In this document: one piece after another, positions 22,231 through 31,171 of the stretch | Numbering within the stretch: position 1 is the first letter of the stretch | Layout: each line of letters starts with the position of its first letter | NCBI GenBank assembly: GCA_021822565.1 | Contig: JAKAQM010000013.1 | Coordinates: forward strand, 1-36,440 | Length of the DNA stretch: 36,440 nucleotides | Origin: Actinomycetes bacterium | GTDB lineage: Bacteria; Actinomycetota; Acidimicrobiia; Acidimicrobiales; RAAP-2 | Direction: 5' to 3' | The notes under the pieces: model-generated | Database searches by the model: none | What the model was told of the DNA's origin: nothing | Seen by the model: only the letters and a program-made list of their open reading frames with translations | Translations under genes and position numbers: made by a program

Positions 22231-25200
22231 TCAGCCGATTGCACGGTCGAGGAGGACAGCCTGCTCGAGCTGGTGCAGCGTGCCGCTCCCGGTCGCCGGG
22301 CTTGCAGACTCCCGGCGGCTCACGTGAAGGAGCGTGTAGCGGTCCCTCAAGATCCTGTGCAGCCGCGCGTGGACGAACGACCACGCACCCATGTTCTCGG
22401 GCTCCTCTTGGAGCCACACGATCTCGGTGGCAGCTGGGTAGCGTGCCAGGACGTCCCCGATGCGCCGTTCCGGCCAGGGGTAGAGCTGCTCCACGCGCAC
22501 GACCGCCACTTCTGACGCGGGGTGCGGCGACACTCGAGACGCGGCGACGGCAGGAGCAGGCCCTCCCCCGCTGACGCGCTCGTCGCGTCGCTGCATGGCC
22601 TCGTGAGCGATCTTCCCGCTGGCGAGCACGACGCGGCGCACGCGCGAGGCATCCGACACGGACGCATCGTCGAGGACTTCTGCGAAGGACCCGGACACCA
22701 GCTCGTCGATCGGCGAACGCGAGCGGGTGGCTCGGAGCATCGACTTGGGGGTGAAGACGACGAGCGGCGTCGCCGGCGTCCGTCTGGGCTGGGACCGCAG
22801 GAGGTGGAAGTACTGCGCCGCAGTGGACGGCACCACGACCCGGAGGTTGCCGCGTGCCGAGAGCGTCAGGAAGCGCTCGATCCTGGCCGAGGAGTGCTCC
22901 GGTCCCTGGCCTTCGTAGCCGTGGGGGAGCAGGAGCACGAGGCCGGCGTGCTGACCCCACTTGTCCTCGGCCGCGACGAGGAAGTTGTCGATGATGATGC
23001 TGGCCCCGTTCACGAAGTCGCCGAACTGCGCCTCCCAGGCGACGAGGGCGTCGGGAGCCTCCACCGAGTAGCCGTACTCGAAGCCGACGGCGGCGTACTC
23101 AGAGAGGAGCGAATCGCGCACGGTGAAACGACCGGGGCGGCCGCGCTCGGGATCCGCGAGGTCCCCCAGGTGCGCGAGGGGCACGTACTCGTGTCCGTTG
23201 CGGTAGTCGACGAGCACCGAGTGGCGCTGGCTGAACGTGCCACGCCTGGTGTCCTGGCCGGTGAGCCGCACGTCCACGCCGTCGACGAGCAGTGAGCCGA
23301 TCGCGAGATGCTCGGCAAGGGGCCAGTCGACCTGGCCCGAGGAGACGAGCGCCTCGCGGCTGGCGAATTGGCGTACCAGCTTCGGGTGGAGCGTGAAGCC
23401 CTCCGGCACGGCCGTGGTGCGACGGGACAGCTCGACGAGCAGCGGCCGCCCGACGCCCGTCTCCACGGACGGAACCTCTGGCCCGGCCTTGTCGTCGGCG
23501 TCTTCGTCCACCATTCCGATCGATGCCGGCGGTGGGGGCGGCGCGGCCCGGACCTCGTCGAGGACTGCCTGGAGCTGCGCGTTGAACGCGTCGAGCGCCT
23601 TCTCGGCCTGCTCGAGGGTGAGATCGCCGCGGCGGACGAGCGTCTCGGTGTAGAGCTTGCGCACCGACCGCTTGGCGTCGATGCGCTGGTACATGAGGGG
23701 CTGCGTGTAGCTGGGGTCGTCGCCTTCGTTGTGCCCGTGGCGCCGGTAGGTCACGAGGTCGATGACCACGTCCTTGTGGAACTCTTGGCGGAAGCGGAAC
23801 GCAAGGCGGGCCGCCCGCATGCAGGCCTCGGGATCGTCGCCGTTGACATGGAAGATGGGAGCCTGCACCATCTTGGCCACGTCCGTCGGATAGACGGAGC
23901 TGCGTGCAGCGCCGGGGGCCGTCGTGAACCCGAGCTGGTTGTTCACCACGACGTGCACCGTCCCGCCGACGTGGTAGCCCGAGAGCGCCGAGAGGTTCAG
24001 CGTCTCGGCCACGACCCCCTGCCCGGCGAAGGCTGCGTCCCCGTGGACGAGCACCGGCAGGACGGGGAAGGTGATCGCCCCCTGGGCGGCGATCCCGGCG
24101 GGCGTGCCGTCGCTCGGCGGGAGGAAGTGATCCTGCTTCGCCCGCGCCATCCCTTCGACGACCGGGTCCACCGCTTCCAGGTGGGAGGGGTTCGAGGCCA
24201 TGGTCACCGCGAGCTCGAGGCCCGAGGGGCCGGTGAACTTCCCACTCGCACCCTTGTGGTATTTCACGTCTCCAGACCCCTGCACCGATTCGGGGTCGAG
24301 GATGCCTTCGAACTCCTCGAAGATCTCCCGGTAGGACTTTCCGACGATGTTGGCCAGCACGTTCAGCCGGCCGCGGTGGGCCATGCCGAGCACAGCCTCG
24401 ACGGCACCGCCGCGTGCCGCGTCGTCGAGGAGCGTGTCGAGGACGACGATGAGCGACTCTGCGCCTTCGAGCCCGAAGCGCTTCTGGCCCACGTAGCGGC
24501 TGTGCAAGAAGCGTTCGAAGACCTCAGCGGCGTTCAGCCGGTCGAGGATGTGCCGCTGCTCCTCGGGGGTGATCGTCTGGTCGACACCTTCCACGTGCTC
24601 CTGGATCCACCGCTTCTGCGCCGGGTCCTGGATGTGCATGTACTCGATGCCGAGCGTCCTGCAGTAGGCGTCACGCAGGATGTGGAGGATCTCGTCGAGC
24701 GTGGCCCAGTCGCGCCCGGCGAGCCCGTCGGTGACGAAGCGGCGTGGCAGGTCCCAGATGCTGAGGCCGTAGGTGAGCGGGTCCAGCTCGGGATGGATCC
24801 TCGGCGGCTCGGCATCGAGCGGATCCAGGTGGGCGATCAGGTGGCCGCGGACCCTGTACATGTTGATGAGGGTCTGGACATGGACCTGCTTCACGAGGCG
24901 GTCCTGCTCCCGGTCCTCCGTCGTCGAACGGTCGGCGTGCCAACGCTCAGCCTTGTACGGCACGCCCATCGACTCGAAGACCTCGTCGTAGAAGTCGTGG
25001 CCGCCGGTCAGGCACTCGGCGACGTGGGCGAGGAAGAGGCCCGACTCTGCCCCCTGGATGATGCGGTGGTCATAGGTCGACGTCAGGGTCACGACGCGGC
25101 CCACCCCGAGCTCGGCGAGCAGGCGAGGATCGGCTGCCTCGAAGCCCGCAGGGCTGGAGATCGCCCCCACTCCCACGATCACGCCCTGCCCCGGCATGAG

Positions 25201-26247
25201 CCGGGGTACGGACTGCGCCGTGCCGAGCGTCCCGGGGTTCGTGAGGCTCACGGTCACCCCGGCAAAGTCGTCCGGGCTCACGTTCCCGGAGTGCACCTTA
25301 CGGACGAGCTCTTCGTAGGCGAGGACGAACTCCCGGAAGTCCAACGTGTCGGCGTTCTTCACACAGGGGACCATGAGGGTGCGCGACCCGCCCGGGCGCT
25401 CCACGTCGACCGCGAGCCCCAGCCCGAGGTGCGCGTGGTGGACCACTCCGGGCATCACGCGCCCGTCGGCTCCCTGCTCTTCGACGTAGGAGGAATTCAG
25501 CACCGGCACTGCGCCCAGCCCCCGGACGACCGCGTAGCCGATGAGATGGGTGAAGCTGACCTTCGCCCCGGTCGTCCGAGCCAGCTGGTCGTTCAGGATC
25601 CTGCGGTTGACCTCGAGCAGCGTGGCAGGGACCGTCCGAACACTCGTCGCAGTAGGGACGGCGAGGCTCGCGGTCATGTTCACGGCGATCCGGGACGCCG
25701 CGCCGCGCAGGGGGACCAGCTGGTCGCCCGAAGCTTCCGCACGCTCGGGTCCGGTCGTCGACGCGCCCGCCTTCCCCGTCCCCTCGCGTACCTGGGTGCC
25801 CGACCCGGCGGCACTCGCCGGGGAAGGCGTGACCGGCGCTCCAGCTGCCGGCGCACCCACACCCGCTGGTGCGGCAGGTGCACCAGGAGGCGGCTCGTTC
25901 ACGACGGGCGGCGCAGTCGCCCACTCCGCGGGCACGGCGACGTGGCCGTTCTCCTGGCGCACCCCCCCGGGCGAGGCAGCCACGCCCTCGGGCTCGGTGG
26001 CCACCTCGCTCGACAGCTCTTTCTGCGCGACCTCCCTCGCGAGGGCGTCCATGGGGGCGGGGAGGGGCGCGGGGCGGTAATCCGCGAAGAAATCCTGCCA
26101 GCTCTCGGCGACGGAGCCGGGATCGGCGAGGTACCGCTCGTACATGTCGTCGACGAGCCACGCGTTGGGCCCGAACGCGCCGTCCGATGGGCGACGTGCC
26201 GGCGCAGCTGCCGCCCGTCGGCGGTCCTGTGGTCCGGACGAATTCAT
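22231..26247 (-). CDS. kgd: Multifunctional 2-oxoglutarate metabolism enzyme Kgd (E1/E2 fusion)
   Basis: The 1338-aa protein is a fused E2-catalytic and E1 2-oxoglutarate dehydrogenase. The N-terminal helix NAWLVDDMYERYLADPGS is followed by an Ala/Pro/Gly-rich linker (about 70-175). The E2 domain has VPTATSVRTVPATLLEVN and the acyltransferase motif TSTYDHRIIQGAESGLF. The E1 part has GMAHRGRLNVLANIVGKSYR (ThDP site region), YHKGASGKF and RRHGHNEGDDPSYTQPLMY. The C-terminus has LLLPHGYEGQGPEHSSARIE. There is no lipoyl domain, as in mycobacterial Kgd and corynebacterial OdhA, so it needs lipoyl and E3 partners from another complex. It works in the TCA cycle. ATG 26247 lies 7 nt after TAGGGT. Confidence 0.96.
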   Translation of the reverse strand: MNSSGPQDRRRAAAAPARRPSDGAFGPNAWLVDDMYERYLADPGSVAESWQDFFADYRPAPLPAPMDALAREVAQKELSSEVATEPEGVAASPGGVRQENGHVAVPAEWATAPPVVNEPPPGAPAAPAGVGAPAAGAPVTPSPASAAGSGTQVREGTGKAGASTTGPERAEASGDQLVPLRGAASRIAVNMTASLAVPTATSVRTVPATLLEVNRRILNDQLARTTGAKVSFTHLIGYAVVRGLGAVPVLNSSYVEEQGADGRVMPGVVHHAHLGLGLAVDVERPGGSRTLMVPCVKNADTLDFREFVLAYEELVRKVHSGNVSPDDFAGVTVSLTNPGTLGTAQSVPRLMPGQGVIVGVGAISSPAGFEAADPRLLAELGVGRVVTLTSTYDHRIIQGAESGLFLAHVAECLTGGHDFYDEVFESMGVPYKAERWHADRSTTEDREQDRLVKQVHVQTLINMYRVRGHLIAHLDPLDAEPPRIHPELDPLTYGLSIWDLPRRFVTDGLAGRDWATLDEILHILRDAYCRTLGIEYMHIQDPAQKRWIQEHVEGVDQTITPEEQRHILDRLNAAEVFERFLHSRYVGQKRFGLEGAESLIVVLDTLLDDAARGGAVEAVLGMAHRGRLNVLANIVGKSYREIFEEFEGILDPESVQGSGDVKYHKGASGKFTGPSGLELAVTMASNPSHLEAVDPVVEGMARAKQDHFLPPSDGTPAGIAAQGAITFPVLPVLVHGDAAFAGQGVVAETLNLSALSGYHVGGTVHVVVNNQLGFTTAPGAARSSVYPTDVAKMVQAPIFHVNGDDPEACMRAARLAFRFRQEFHKDVVIDLVTYRRHGHNEGDDPSYTQPLMYQRIDAKRSVRKLYTETLVRRGDLTLEQAEKALDAFNAQLQAVLDEVRAAPPPPPASIGMVDEDADDKAGPEVPSVETGVGRPLLVELSRRTTAVPEGFTLHPKLVRQFASREALVSSGQVDWPLAEHLAIGSLLVDGVDVRLTGQDTRRGTFSQRHSVLVDYRNGHEYVPLAHLGDLADPERGRPGRFTVRDSLLSEYAAVGFEYGYSVEAPDALVAWEAQFGDFVNGASIIIDNFLVAAEDKWGQHAGLVLLLPHGYEGQGPEHSSARIERFLTLSARGNLRVVVPSTAAQYFHLLRSQPRRTPATPLVVFTPKSMLRATRSRSPIDELVSGSFAEVLDDASVSDASRVRRVVLASGKIAHEAMQRRDERVSGGGPAPAVAASRVSPHPASEVAVVRVEQLYPWPERRIGDVLARYPAATEIVWLQEEPENMGAWSFVHARLHRILRDRYTLLHVSRRESASPATGSGTLHQLEQAVLLDRAIG

Positions 26248-26254
26248 GACCCAA

Positions 26255-26260
26255 ACCCTA
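26255..26260 (-). promoter_or_regulatory. -10 box TAGGGT, leaderless start of kgd
   Basis: TAGGGT is 7 nt before ATG 26247, in the 167-nt gap after the downstream end of the DMT gene. No ribosome-binding site is visible. Confidence 0.55.
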
Positions 26261-26414
26261 CCGGGGTGCCCGCCGTCGTCTGGCCCTGCTCGAGCTGCGC
26301 GTACGCAAGTGGTCGGAGCGCAGGCTCCAGCGACCGCCGGGCCTTCCTGGCGAGACGGGCGGCGGCAGGTTCCCTGGCAGTGGCCTCACGGCGATCGGTG
26401 GCTCGCGCAACCGC

Positions 26415-27380
26415 TCACGAGCCGCACGGGCGGATCCCCGTGGCCGGTTCGGATTCGCTGGAAGGGGAGGTGTGCGACTGGCCGGCCCGGCGCCGAAAGC
26501 GCGGCCCCAGGCGGTCGGCATCGGCGGTCCCACCGGCGCGGATCCCGGTGATGAGCGGCGAGTGGCTGAGCAGCACGCCGCCGACGAACAGCACGAGGAG
26601 GGAGAGCGCCTCGAGCGGTCCCCACGCCCCGCTCGTGCGAAGGTCGTCGTCGAACAGCGCAATGCCCATCAGGATGCTCGCGAAGGGGTCCACCAGCACG
26701 AGCGTGGACTGGGACGCCGCGATCGGGCCGGCATGGTAGGCGTTCTGTGCGAGGAAGACGGCGAGCACACCGGACCCAGCGAGCCCGTAGGTCTGCCAGT
26801 GCCAGAAGATGGACACCCAGTCACGCGCGAGGTACCCGGTGACCTCCTTCGTGCACGCCGCCGCGAACGCGTAGGCGACCGCGCTCGCGGTCCCGAAGCA
26901 TGCGGCGCGCCACCAGCGCGGGCCGCGTCGCGCGAGCAGGATGCCGACCGCGACCGCGAACGCACATGCCGCGGCGACTTCTACCCAGTCCGTCGTGCTC
27001 GGGTGGCCGTTGCCACGCCCTGGGTCGGCGAAGATCAGGAACCCGGTGAGGCCGAGCGCCGCGGCGATGGACCCCGTCCACTCCTTCCAGCTGAGCGAGT
27101 ACTGGAACCAGATCCCGAGGATCACCACGAGGAAGAGCAGCTCGACGGTGAGGATGGGCTGGACCTCCGACAGGCGACCAAGGTGCAGCGCGGTCGCCTG
27201 CATGACGAAGGAGAGCACCATGAAGCCGAACCCCGCGAGCCACACACGGTTGCGCACCGCATGCGCGATCAAGCGGAAACGCAGCCTGTCCGACTCGGGC
27301 GCGTCCTCGACGCCCATCCGCTGCAGGATGCTCGTCAGCGCGTTGGAAAGCGCGGCGCCCAGGGCGAGGAGGTAGACCAT
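26415..27380 (-). CDS. DMT-family (EamA-like) membrane transporter
   Basis: The 321-aa protein has about nine or ten TM segments: MVYLLALGAALSNALTSI, VWLAGFGFMVLSFVMQAT, ILTVELLFLVVILGIWFQ, GSIAAALGLTGFLIF, VEVAAACAFAVAVGILLA, FGTASAVAYAFAAACTK and LSLLVLFVGGVLLSHSPL among them. It has a Ser/Arg-rich cytoplasmic tail. The layout fits the drug/metabolite transporter superfamily, in actinobacterial proteins usually labelled DMT permease. The substrate is unknown. ATG 27380 has GGGGAG upstream and TAGGAT 11 nt away; the ORF-track extension would read into the rnhB repeat. It starts 14 nt downstream of the rnhB stop, whose TAG doubles as the start of its -10 box. Confidence 0.8.
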   Translation of the reverse strand: MVYLLALGAALSNALTSILQRMGVEDAPESDRLRFRLIAHAVRNRVWLAGFGFMVLSFVMQATALHLGRLSEVQPILTVELLFLVVILGIWFQYSLSWKEWTGSIAAALGLTGFLIFADPGRGNGHPSTTDWVEVAAACAFAVAVGILLARRGPRWWRAACFGTASAVAYAFAAACTKEVTGYLARDWVSIFWHWQTYGLAGSGVLAVFLAQNAYHAGPIAASQSTLVLVDPFASILMGIALFDDDLRTSGAWGPLEALSLLVLFVGGVLLSHSPLITGIRAGGTADADRLGPRFRRRAGQSHTSPSSESEPATGIRPCGS

Positions 27381-27391
27381 TGGCGCTCCCC

Positions 27392-27397
27392 ATCCTA
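27392..27397 (-). promoter_or_regulatory. -10 box TAGGAT, sharing rnhB stop codon
   Basis: TAGGAT overlaps the rnhB TAG stop and stands 11 nt before ATG 27380 of the DMT gene, leaving room for the GGGGAG ribosome-binding site. Confidence 0.45.
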
Positions 27398-28177
27398 CGA
27401 TGAGGGCTCGGTCGACCCGGAGGGCTCGGTCGACCCGGAGGGCTCGGTCGACCCGCACGTGGCTGGGCGCCACGGAAGGCTTGCCACGTACGCCCAGCTG
27501 CGCCGGTGGATCGCCGAGAGGCCGTAGCCGCGCAGCGCGATCTGGTGGCGGACCGACGGGTACCCCTTGTTCGAGTCGAACCCGTACGGCGGGAAGTGGA
27601 CCGCCTCCTCGCGCATCATCCTGTCGCGGACGACCTTGGCGAGCACCGACGCAGCGGCGACGGCAGCGCAGCTGGCATCAGCGCCCACCATCGTGAGCAC
27701 CCTCGAAGAAACGGGCCCCGCTCGGAGCCCGAGCGCGTCCCCGCGCTCTGGAGAAAGCGCCGTCCCCGCCTCCCTCAGCAAGTCGTGGGGGCCGTCGATC
27801 ACCAGCGCGTCGGGGACGACCTCGAGCTCGCCGAGCGCGCGGTGCGCTGCCAGGCGCCACGCGCGCGTCATCCCGAGCCGGTCGCACTCCTCGGCCGTGG
27901 CATGCCCGACCGCAGCATCCGCGCACCATCGCGCGACGTCCTCGAAGACCAGCTCGCGGCGCTGCTCGGACAGCATCTTGGAATCACGCAGCCAGCGCGG
28001 GAGGGTGCGCGCACGCAAGCCCGCGTGCACGACCGCGATCCCCACGCTGAGCGGCCCCGCCCAGGCGCCACGACCCACCTCGTCGACGCCCGCCACCCAG
28101 CGGTAGCCGTCGCGCCACAGCCTGCGCTCGACCTCGAGCGTGGGGCGACGCACGGGCGCGCCCGCAGGGGTCGTCAC
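27395..28177 (-). CDS. rnhB: Ribonuclease HII
   Basis: The 260-aa protein has the RNase HII active-site motifs YRWVAGVDEVGRGAWAGPLS (catalytic D-E), RWLRDSKMLSEQRREL and DALVIDGPHDLL, then GADASCAAVAAASVLAKVVR and DRMMREEAVHFPPYGFDSNKGYPSVRH. It cuts the RNA strand of RNA-DNA hybrids and removes misincorporated ribonucleotides. The C-terminus has an unusual tail of three GSTEPS repeats coded by an 18-bp tandem repeat. GTG 28177 has GGGG a few bases upstream and overlaps the stop of a possible 18-codon leader ORF (GTGA). The ORF-track start at 28441 runs through the intergenic repeats and is rejected. The next gene, the DMT protein, follows directly. Confidence 0.93.
   Translation of the reverse strand: MTTPAGAPVRRPTLEVERRLWRDGYRWVAGVDEVGRGAWAGPLSVGIAVVHAGLRARTLPRWLRDSKMLSEQRRELVFEDVARWCADAAVGHATAEECDRLGMTRAWRLAAHRALGELEVVPDALVIDGPHDLLREAGTALSPERGDALGLRAGPVSSRVLTMVGADASCAAVAAASVLAKVVRDRMMREEAVHFPPYGFDSNKGYPSVRHQIALRGYGLSAIHRRSWAYVASLPWRPATCGSTEPSGSTEPSGSTEPSS
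27402..27455 (-). repeat. 18-bp tandem repeat, three copies, in rnhB tail
   Basis: GAGGGCTCGGTCGACCCG occurs three times without change. Each copy holds the palindrome GGTCGACC. It codes for the last residues of RNase HII. Confidence 0.92.
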
Positions 28178-28230
28178 GCGCGCCCCTTCGGCGCGGGAGC
28201 GCCTTCGTCCCTGACGCCGCCGTTTCCCAT
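28174..28230 (-). CDS. Possible leader ORF coupled to rnhB (18 aa)
   Basis: ATG 28230 follows TACGGT by 10 nt. The ORF codes MGNGGVRDEGAPAPKGRA and ends in a TGA that overlaps the rnhB GTG (GTGA). This spacing and overlap suggest a short translated leader that hands ribosomes to rnhB. It is too short for the ORF track and could be chance. Confidence 0.35.
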   Translation of the reverse strand: MGNGGVRDEGAPAPKGRA

Positions 28231-28240
28231 GGCAGGCACC

Positions 28241-28246
28241 ACCGTA
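28241..28246 (-). promoter_or_regulatory. -10 box TACGGT for rnhB leader
   Basis: TACGGT is 10 nt before ATG 28230 and is the nearest TANNNT box upstream of rnhB. Confidence 0.4.
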
Positions 28247-28258
28247 CCGAGCAGGCGA

Positions 28259-28355
28259 GCTCAGGGGGCGGGTCTCGAGGTCAGGGGCGGGCCGCGGGCT
28301 CAGGGGGCGGGTCTCGAGGTCAGGGGCGGGCCGCGAGGTCAGGGGCGGGCCGCGA
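28259..28355. repeat. 39-bp intergenic tandem repeat (about 2.5 copies)
   Basis: Two full, nearly identical 39-bp units, each containing CTCGAGGTCAGGGGCGGGCC or close to it, and a third partial one fill the gap between the divergent rnhB and mannosidase genes. The region is extremely G-rich on the plus strand. Confidence 0.9.
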
Positions 28356-28392
28356 CAGCACCGCCCGCCGCCGTGCCAGACGTGGGTCGCCC

Positions 28393-28398
28393 TAGCCT
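28393..28398 (+). promoter_or_regulatory. -10 box TAGCCT, leaderless start of mannosidase
   Basis: TAGCCT lies 8 nt before ATG 28407. Confidence 0.55.
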
Positions 28399-28406
28399 GG
28401 CTCTCC

Positions 28407-31148
28407 ATGGCCCCTCGACGCGTCGCGATCGTGCCGCACACCCACTGGGACCGGGAGTGGTACGAACCGTTCCAGTCCTTCCGATTGCGGCTCGTCGAGG
28501 TGGTGGACGAGCTCCTCGCGCTCCTCGAGTCCGATCCCTCCTACACCAGGTTCCTCCTCGACGGCCAGACCGCTGCCGTCGACGACTACCTGGAGGTCCG
28601 TCCCGAGGCCGAAGGGCGGATCAGGAACCTCGCTGCGGCCGGCAGGCTCGATGTGGGCCCGTGGTACACGCTCCTCGACGAGTTCTGCGTGTCGCCCGAG
28701 ACCATCGTGCGCGACCTGCAGATGGGCGTGCGCCGGAGCGCGGCCTTCGGCGGGGCGATGCAGGTGGGCTACCTCCCCGACATGTTCGGCCACGTCTCCC
28801 AGATGCCCCAGATCCTTCGCCTCGCCGGCTTCGAGCACGCGGTGGTCTGGCGAGGGGTCCCGGCTGCGATCACGTCCACCGGCTTCGTCTGGGAAGCGCC
28901 GGACGGGTCGTCGGTGAGGGCCGAGTACCTGCCCTTCGGGTACGGCAACGGGTCCCTGCTGCCCGACGACGCGAAGGCGCTCGTTCGGCGCGTCCGCAGC
29001 CACCTCGAGCAGATCGGACCCTTCTGCGTCTCGGATCTCTTGCTCATGAACGGCTCCGACCATTTGCCCCCCCAGCCCTGGCTCGGCCGAGTCGTCGAAG
29101 AGGCCAACGCGCTCCAAGACGACCTGCGCTTCGAAGTCACCTCGCTGCCCGAGTACCTCGCGCGGACCTCGAGGCAAGGGCTCCCCCGCTGGCGCGGCGA
29201 GCTGCGCTCGGGAGCGCGCGCGAACATGCTCATGGGCGTCACGTCGAACCGCGTGGACGTGAAACGCGCGGCGGCAGCCGCCGAGCGCGCGCTCGAGCAA
29301 CGGGCCGAGCGCTATGGCGCGCTGTTCCTCCCGCCCGAGGCTTGGCCGGCGCGCCAGCTCGAGCTCGCGTGGAAGGAGATCGTCCGGAACGCCGCGCACG
29401 ATTCGATCTGCGCGTGCTCCGTCGACGATGTCGTGAAGGAGGTGCTGGCACGCTTCGCGTCGGCGCGGGCGATCGCGGACGGGATCTCGTCACGAGCCCT
29501 CCTCGCGCTCTCCAGCTCCTTGGCCTCGCCGGGCACCGTGATCGTGAACCCGTCATCCCGAGTGCGCGGCGGGGTGGTGGAGCTCGCCGTCCCAGCGGGC
29601 GCAGACCGCTGGGACACAGAGCGCTGGGACACAGAGCGCTGGGACACAGAGCGCTGGGACGCCGACGCTGGCGGACCACGGAATTGTGACGTCCAGATCC
29701 TCTCCGAGCGCGTGGAGCGCCTGAGCGAGCTGACGCTGGACGCCGAGACGGCCCACAAGATGCTCGCGATGATCGACGGCGCCAAGATCGACAGCGACGG
29801 GTGGATCCAGCACGTGGCGATCGAGGAGGACGACGCGGGAATCGACGTGACGGTGTCCATCGGCCCACACGAGCGTCCGCACGCGTCGATCGCCCAGGCC
29901 AGAGAGGACCTCGTGGCGCGGCTCGGGGCGCGTCCCACCTCGCCGGTCCGGGTTCGTCTCGACCAGTGGCCGACGCGGCGCATCGTCGCCCGAGCAGAGC
30001 CGGTCGCGGGCTTCGGTTGGCGCCCGTTCAGCCCTGCGCGCCTCGCCCACCCCGTTGGTGTCGTCGACGACGCCGGGGCGCTGCGCCTCGACAACGGTCT
30101 CGTCACGGTGCGCGTCGACACGTCGGACGCCACGTTCTCCCTCGGCTCGCTCTCTGGACTGGGCCGGGTCGTGGACGGCGGCGACCTCGGCGACTCGTAC
30201 AACTACTCGCCGCCTGCGAACGACACCCTCGTCGACACTCCCGACTCGGTCAGCACCCAGGTGCTCGAGCGGGGCCCCGTCCGTGCGAGGGTCGTGGTCA
30301 CGGCCCGCTACCGATGGCCCGACCATGCCGAGGCGTCGTCCCAGCGCCGCGTGGGCACACGCCCCGTGGAGGTCACCACCATGCTCGAGCTGCGGGCGGA
30401 CGAGGGTCTGCTCAGGGTGACGACCTCGTTCGTCAACCCGTCGCGCGACCACCGGGTGCGCATCCATCTCCCCCTGCCCGAGCCCGCAGCGCGCTCGGAG
30501 GCGGAGACGGCCTTCGGGACCGTTGAACGCGGGCTCGAGGCCGAGGGGCGCCCCGACGAACGCGGGCTCCCCACGTTCCCCGCGCGCCGGTTCGTGCGCG
30601 CCGGCGGGCTCACCGTCGCGCACGACGGGGTGACCGAGTACGAGCTGATCGACCTGACGAGCACCGAAGAGGGAGCGAGGGCACGCACCCTCGCGCTCAC
30701 CGTGCTGCGCGCCACGGGGATGCTCTCCAGGCTCGGGATGGCCTACCGTCCGTTCCCCGCCGGACCCCTCACGCCGGTCGAAGGGCTGCAGATGGTCGGC
30801 AGCGCCGTCGAGCTTCGCTACGCGGTCGCGCTCGGCGACGTCGACCCTTGGGCACTCGTCGACGACGTGCTCCTCCCGCTGGAGGTCGTCGCGCCCCTCG
30901 GCGGTGGCACGCGCCCGGACGCCGGGAGTGCGCTCGAGGTCGAGGGGGCCGAGGTGAGCGCGGTCGGACGCGAGCACGGGGTGCTGGAGGTACGCGTCTT
31001 CAACCCGTACGGCTTCCCCGCCACGGTACGCGTCGGCGATCGGTCCGGGTGGCTCGTGGACCTGCTCGGGTCACCTGTCGAGCCTTTCGACGGCGCCTTC
31101 GAGCTCCGCCCCTACGGCATCGCGACCATTCGGCTCCCGGGCGTCTGA
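28407..31148 (+). CDS. Alpha-mannosidase, glycoside hydrolase family 38
   Basis: The 913-aa protein begins with the GH38 zinc site VPHTHWDREWYEPFQSF. The likely nucleophile Asp is near residue 125 in VGYLPDMFGHVSQMPQIL, and more active-site residues are in NGSDHLPP and the zinc His near residue 331 in HDSICACSVDD. The central helical domain and long C-terminal beta domains follow. It releases alpha-linked mannose and appears cytosolic, since no signal peptide is seen. In actinobacteria such enzymes may recycle mannosylated wall or lipid glycans. Around residue 401 a 15-bp repeat gives three RWDTE units in a predicted loop. ATG 28407 follows TAGCCT by 8 nt. It converges with gpsA. Confidence 0.93.
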   Translation: MAPRRVAIVPHTHWDREWYEPFQSFRLRLVEVVDELLALLESDPSYTRFLLDGQTAAVDDYLEVRPEAEGRIRNLAAAGRLDVGPWYTLLDEFCVSPETIVRDLQMGVRRSAAFGGAMQVGYLPDMFGHVSQMPQILRLAGFEHAVVWRGVPAAITSTGFVWEAPDGSSVRAEYLPFGYGNGSLLPDDAKALVRRVRSHLEQIGPFCVSDLLLMNGSDHLPPQPWLGRVVEEANALQDDLRFEVTSLPEYLARTSRQGLPRWRGELRSGARANMLMGVTSNRVDVKRAAAAAERALEQRAERYGALFLPPEAWPARQLELAWKEIVRNAAHDSICACSVDDVVKEVLARFASARAIADGISSRALLALSSSLASPGTVIVNPSSRVRGGVVELAVPAGADRWDTERWDTERWDTERWDADAGGPRNCDVQILSERVERLSELTLDAETAHKMLAMIDGAKIDSDGWIQHVAIEEDDAGIDVTVSIGPHERPHASIAQAREDLVARLGARPTSPVRVRLDQWPTRRIVARAEPVAGFGWRPFSPARLAHPVGVVDDAGALRLDNGLVTVRVDTSDATFSLGSLSGLGRVVDGGDLGDSYNYSPPANDTLVDTPDSVSTQVLERGPVRARVVVTARYRWPDHAEASSQRRVGTRPVEVTTMLELRADEGLLRVTTSFVNPSRDHRVRIHLPLPEPAARSEAETAFGTVERGLEAEGRPDERGLPTFPARRFVRAGGLTVAHDGVTEYELIDLTSTEEGARARTLALTVLRATGMLSRLGMAYRPFPAGPLTPVEGLQMVGSAVELRYAVALGDVDPWALVDDVLLPLEVVAPLGGGTRPDAGSALEVEGAEVSAVGREHGVLEVRVFNPYGFPATVRVGDRSGWLVDLLGSPVEPFDGAFELRPYGIATIRLPGV
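29607..29660 (+). repeat. 15-bp in-frame tandem repeat (3.6 copies) in mannosidase
   Basis: CGCTGGGACACAGAG is repeated three times exactly, then partly, and codes RWDTE units in a linker region of the GH38 protein. Confidence 0.93.
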
Positions 31149-31171
31149 GCCCCGGCAGGCGCCGTCGCGTC

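Noticed and set aside
20990-22327. 445-aa plus-strand ORF with hydrophobic AGAFLA repeats
   Set aside because: It is the mirror of the Lys/Ala repeat in the NYN gene; the NYN and S1-like domains lie on the minus strand.
23308-26739. 1143-aa plus-strand ORF
   Set aside because: It is antisense to kgd, whose motifs are clear, and has a His/Arg/Asp-rich composition typical of a shadow frame.
28178-28441. N-terminal extension of rnhB
   Set aside because: It consists of the translated 39-bp intergenic repeat and has no RNase HII homology.
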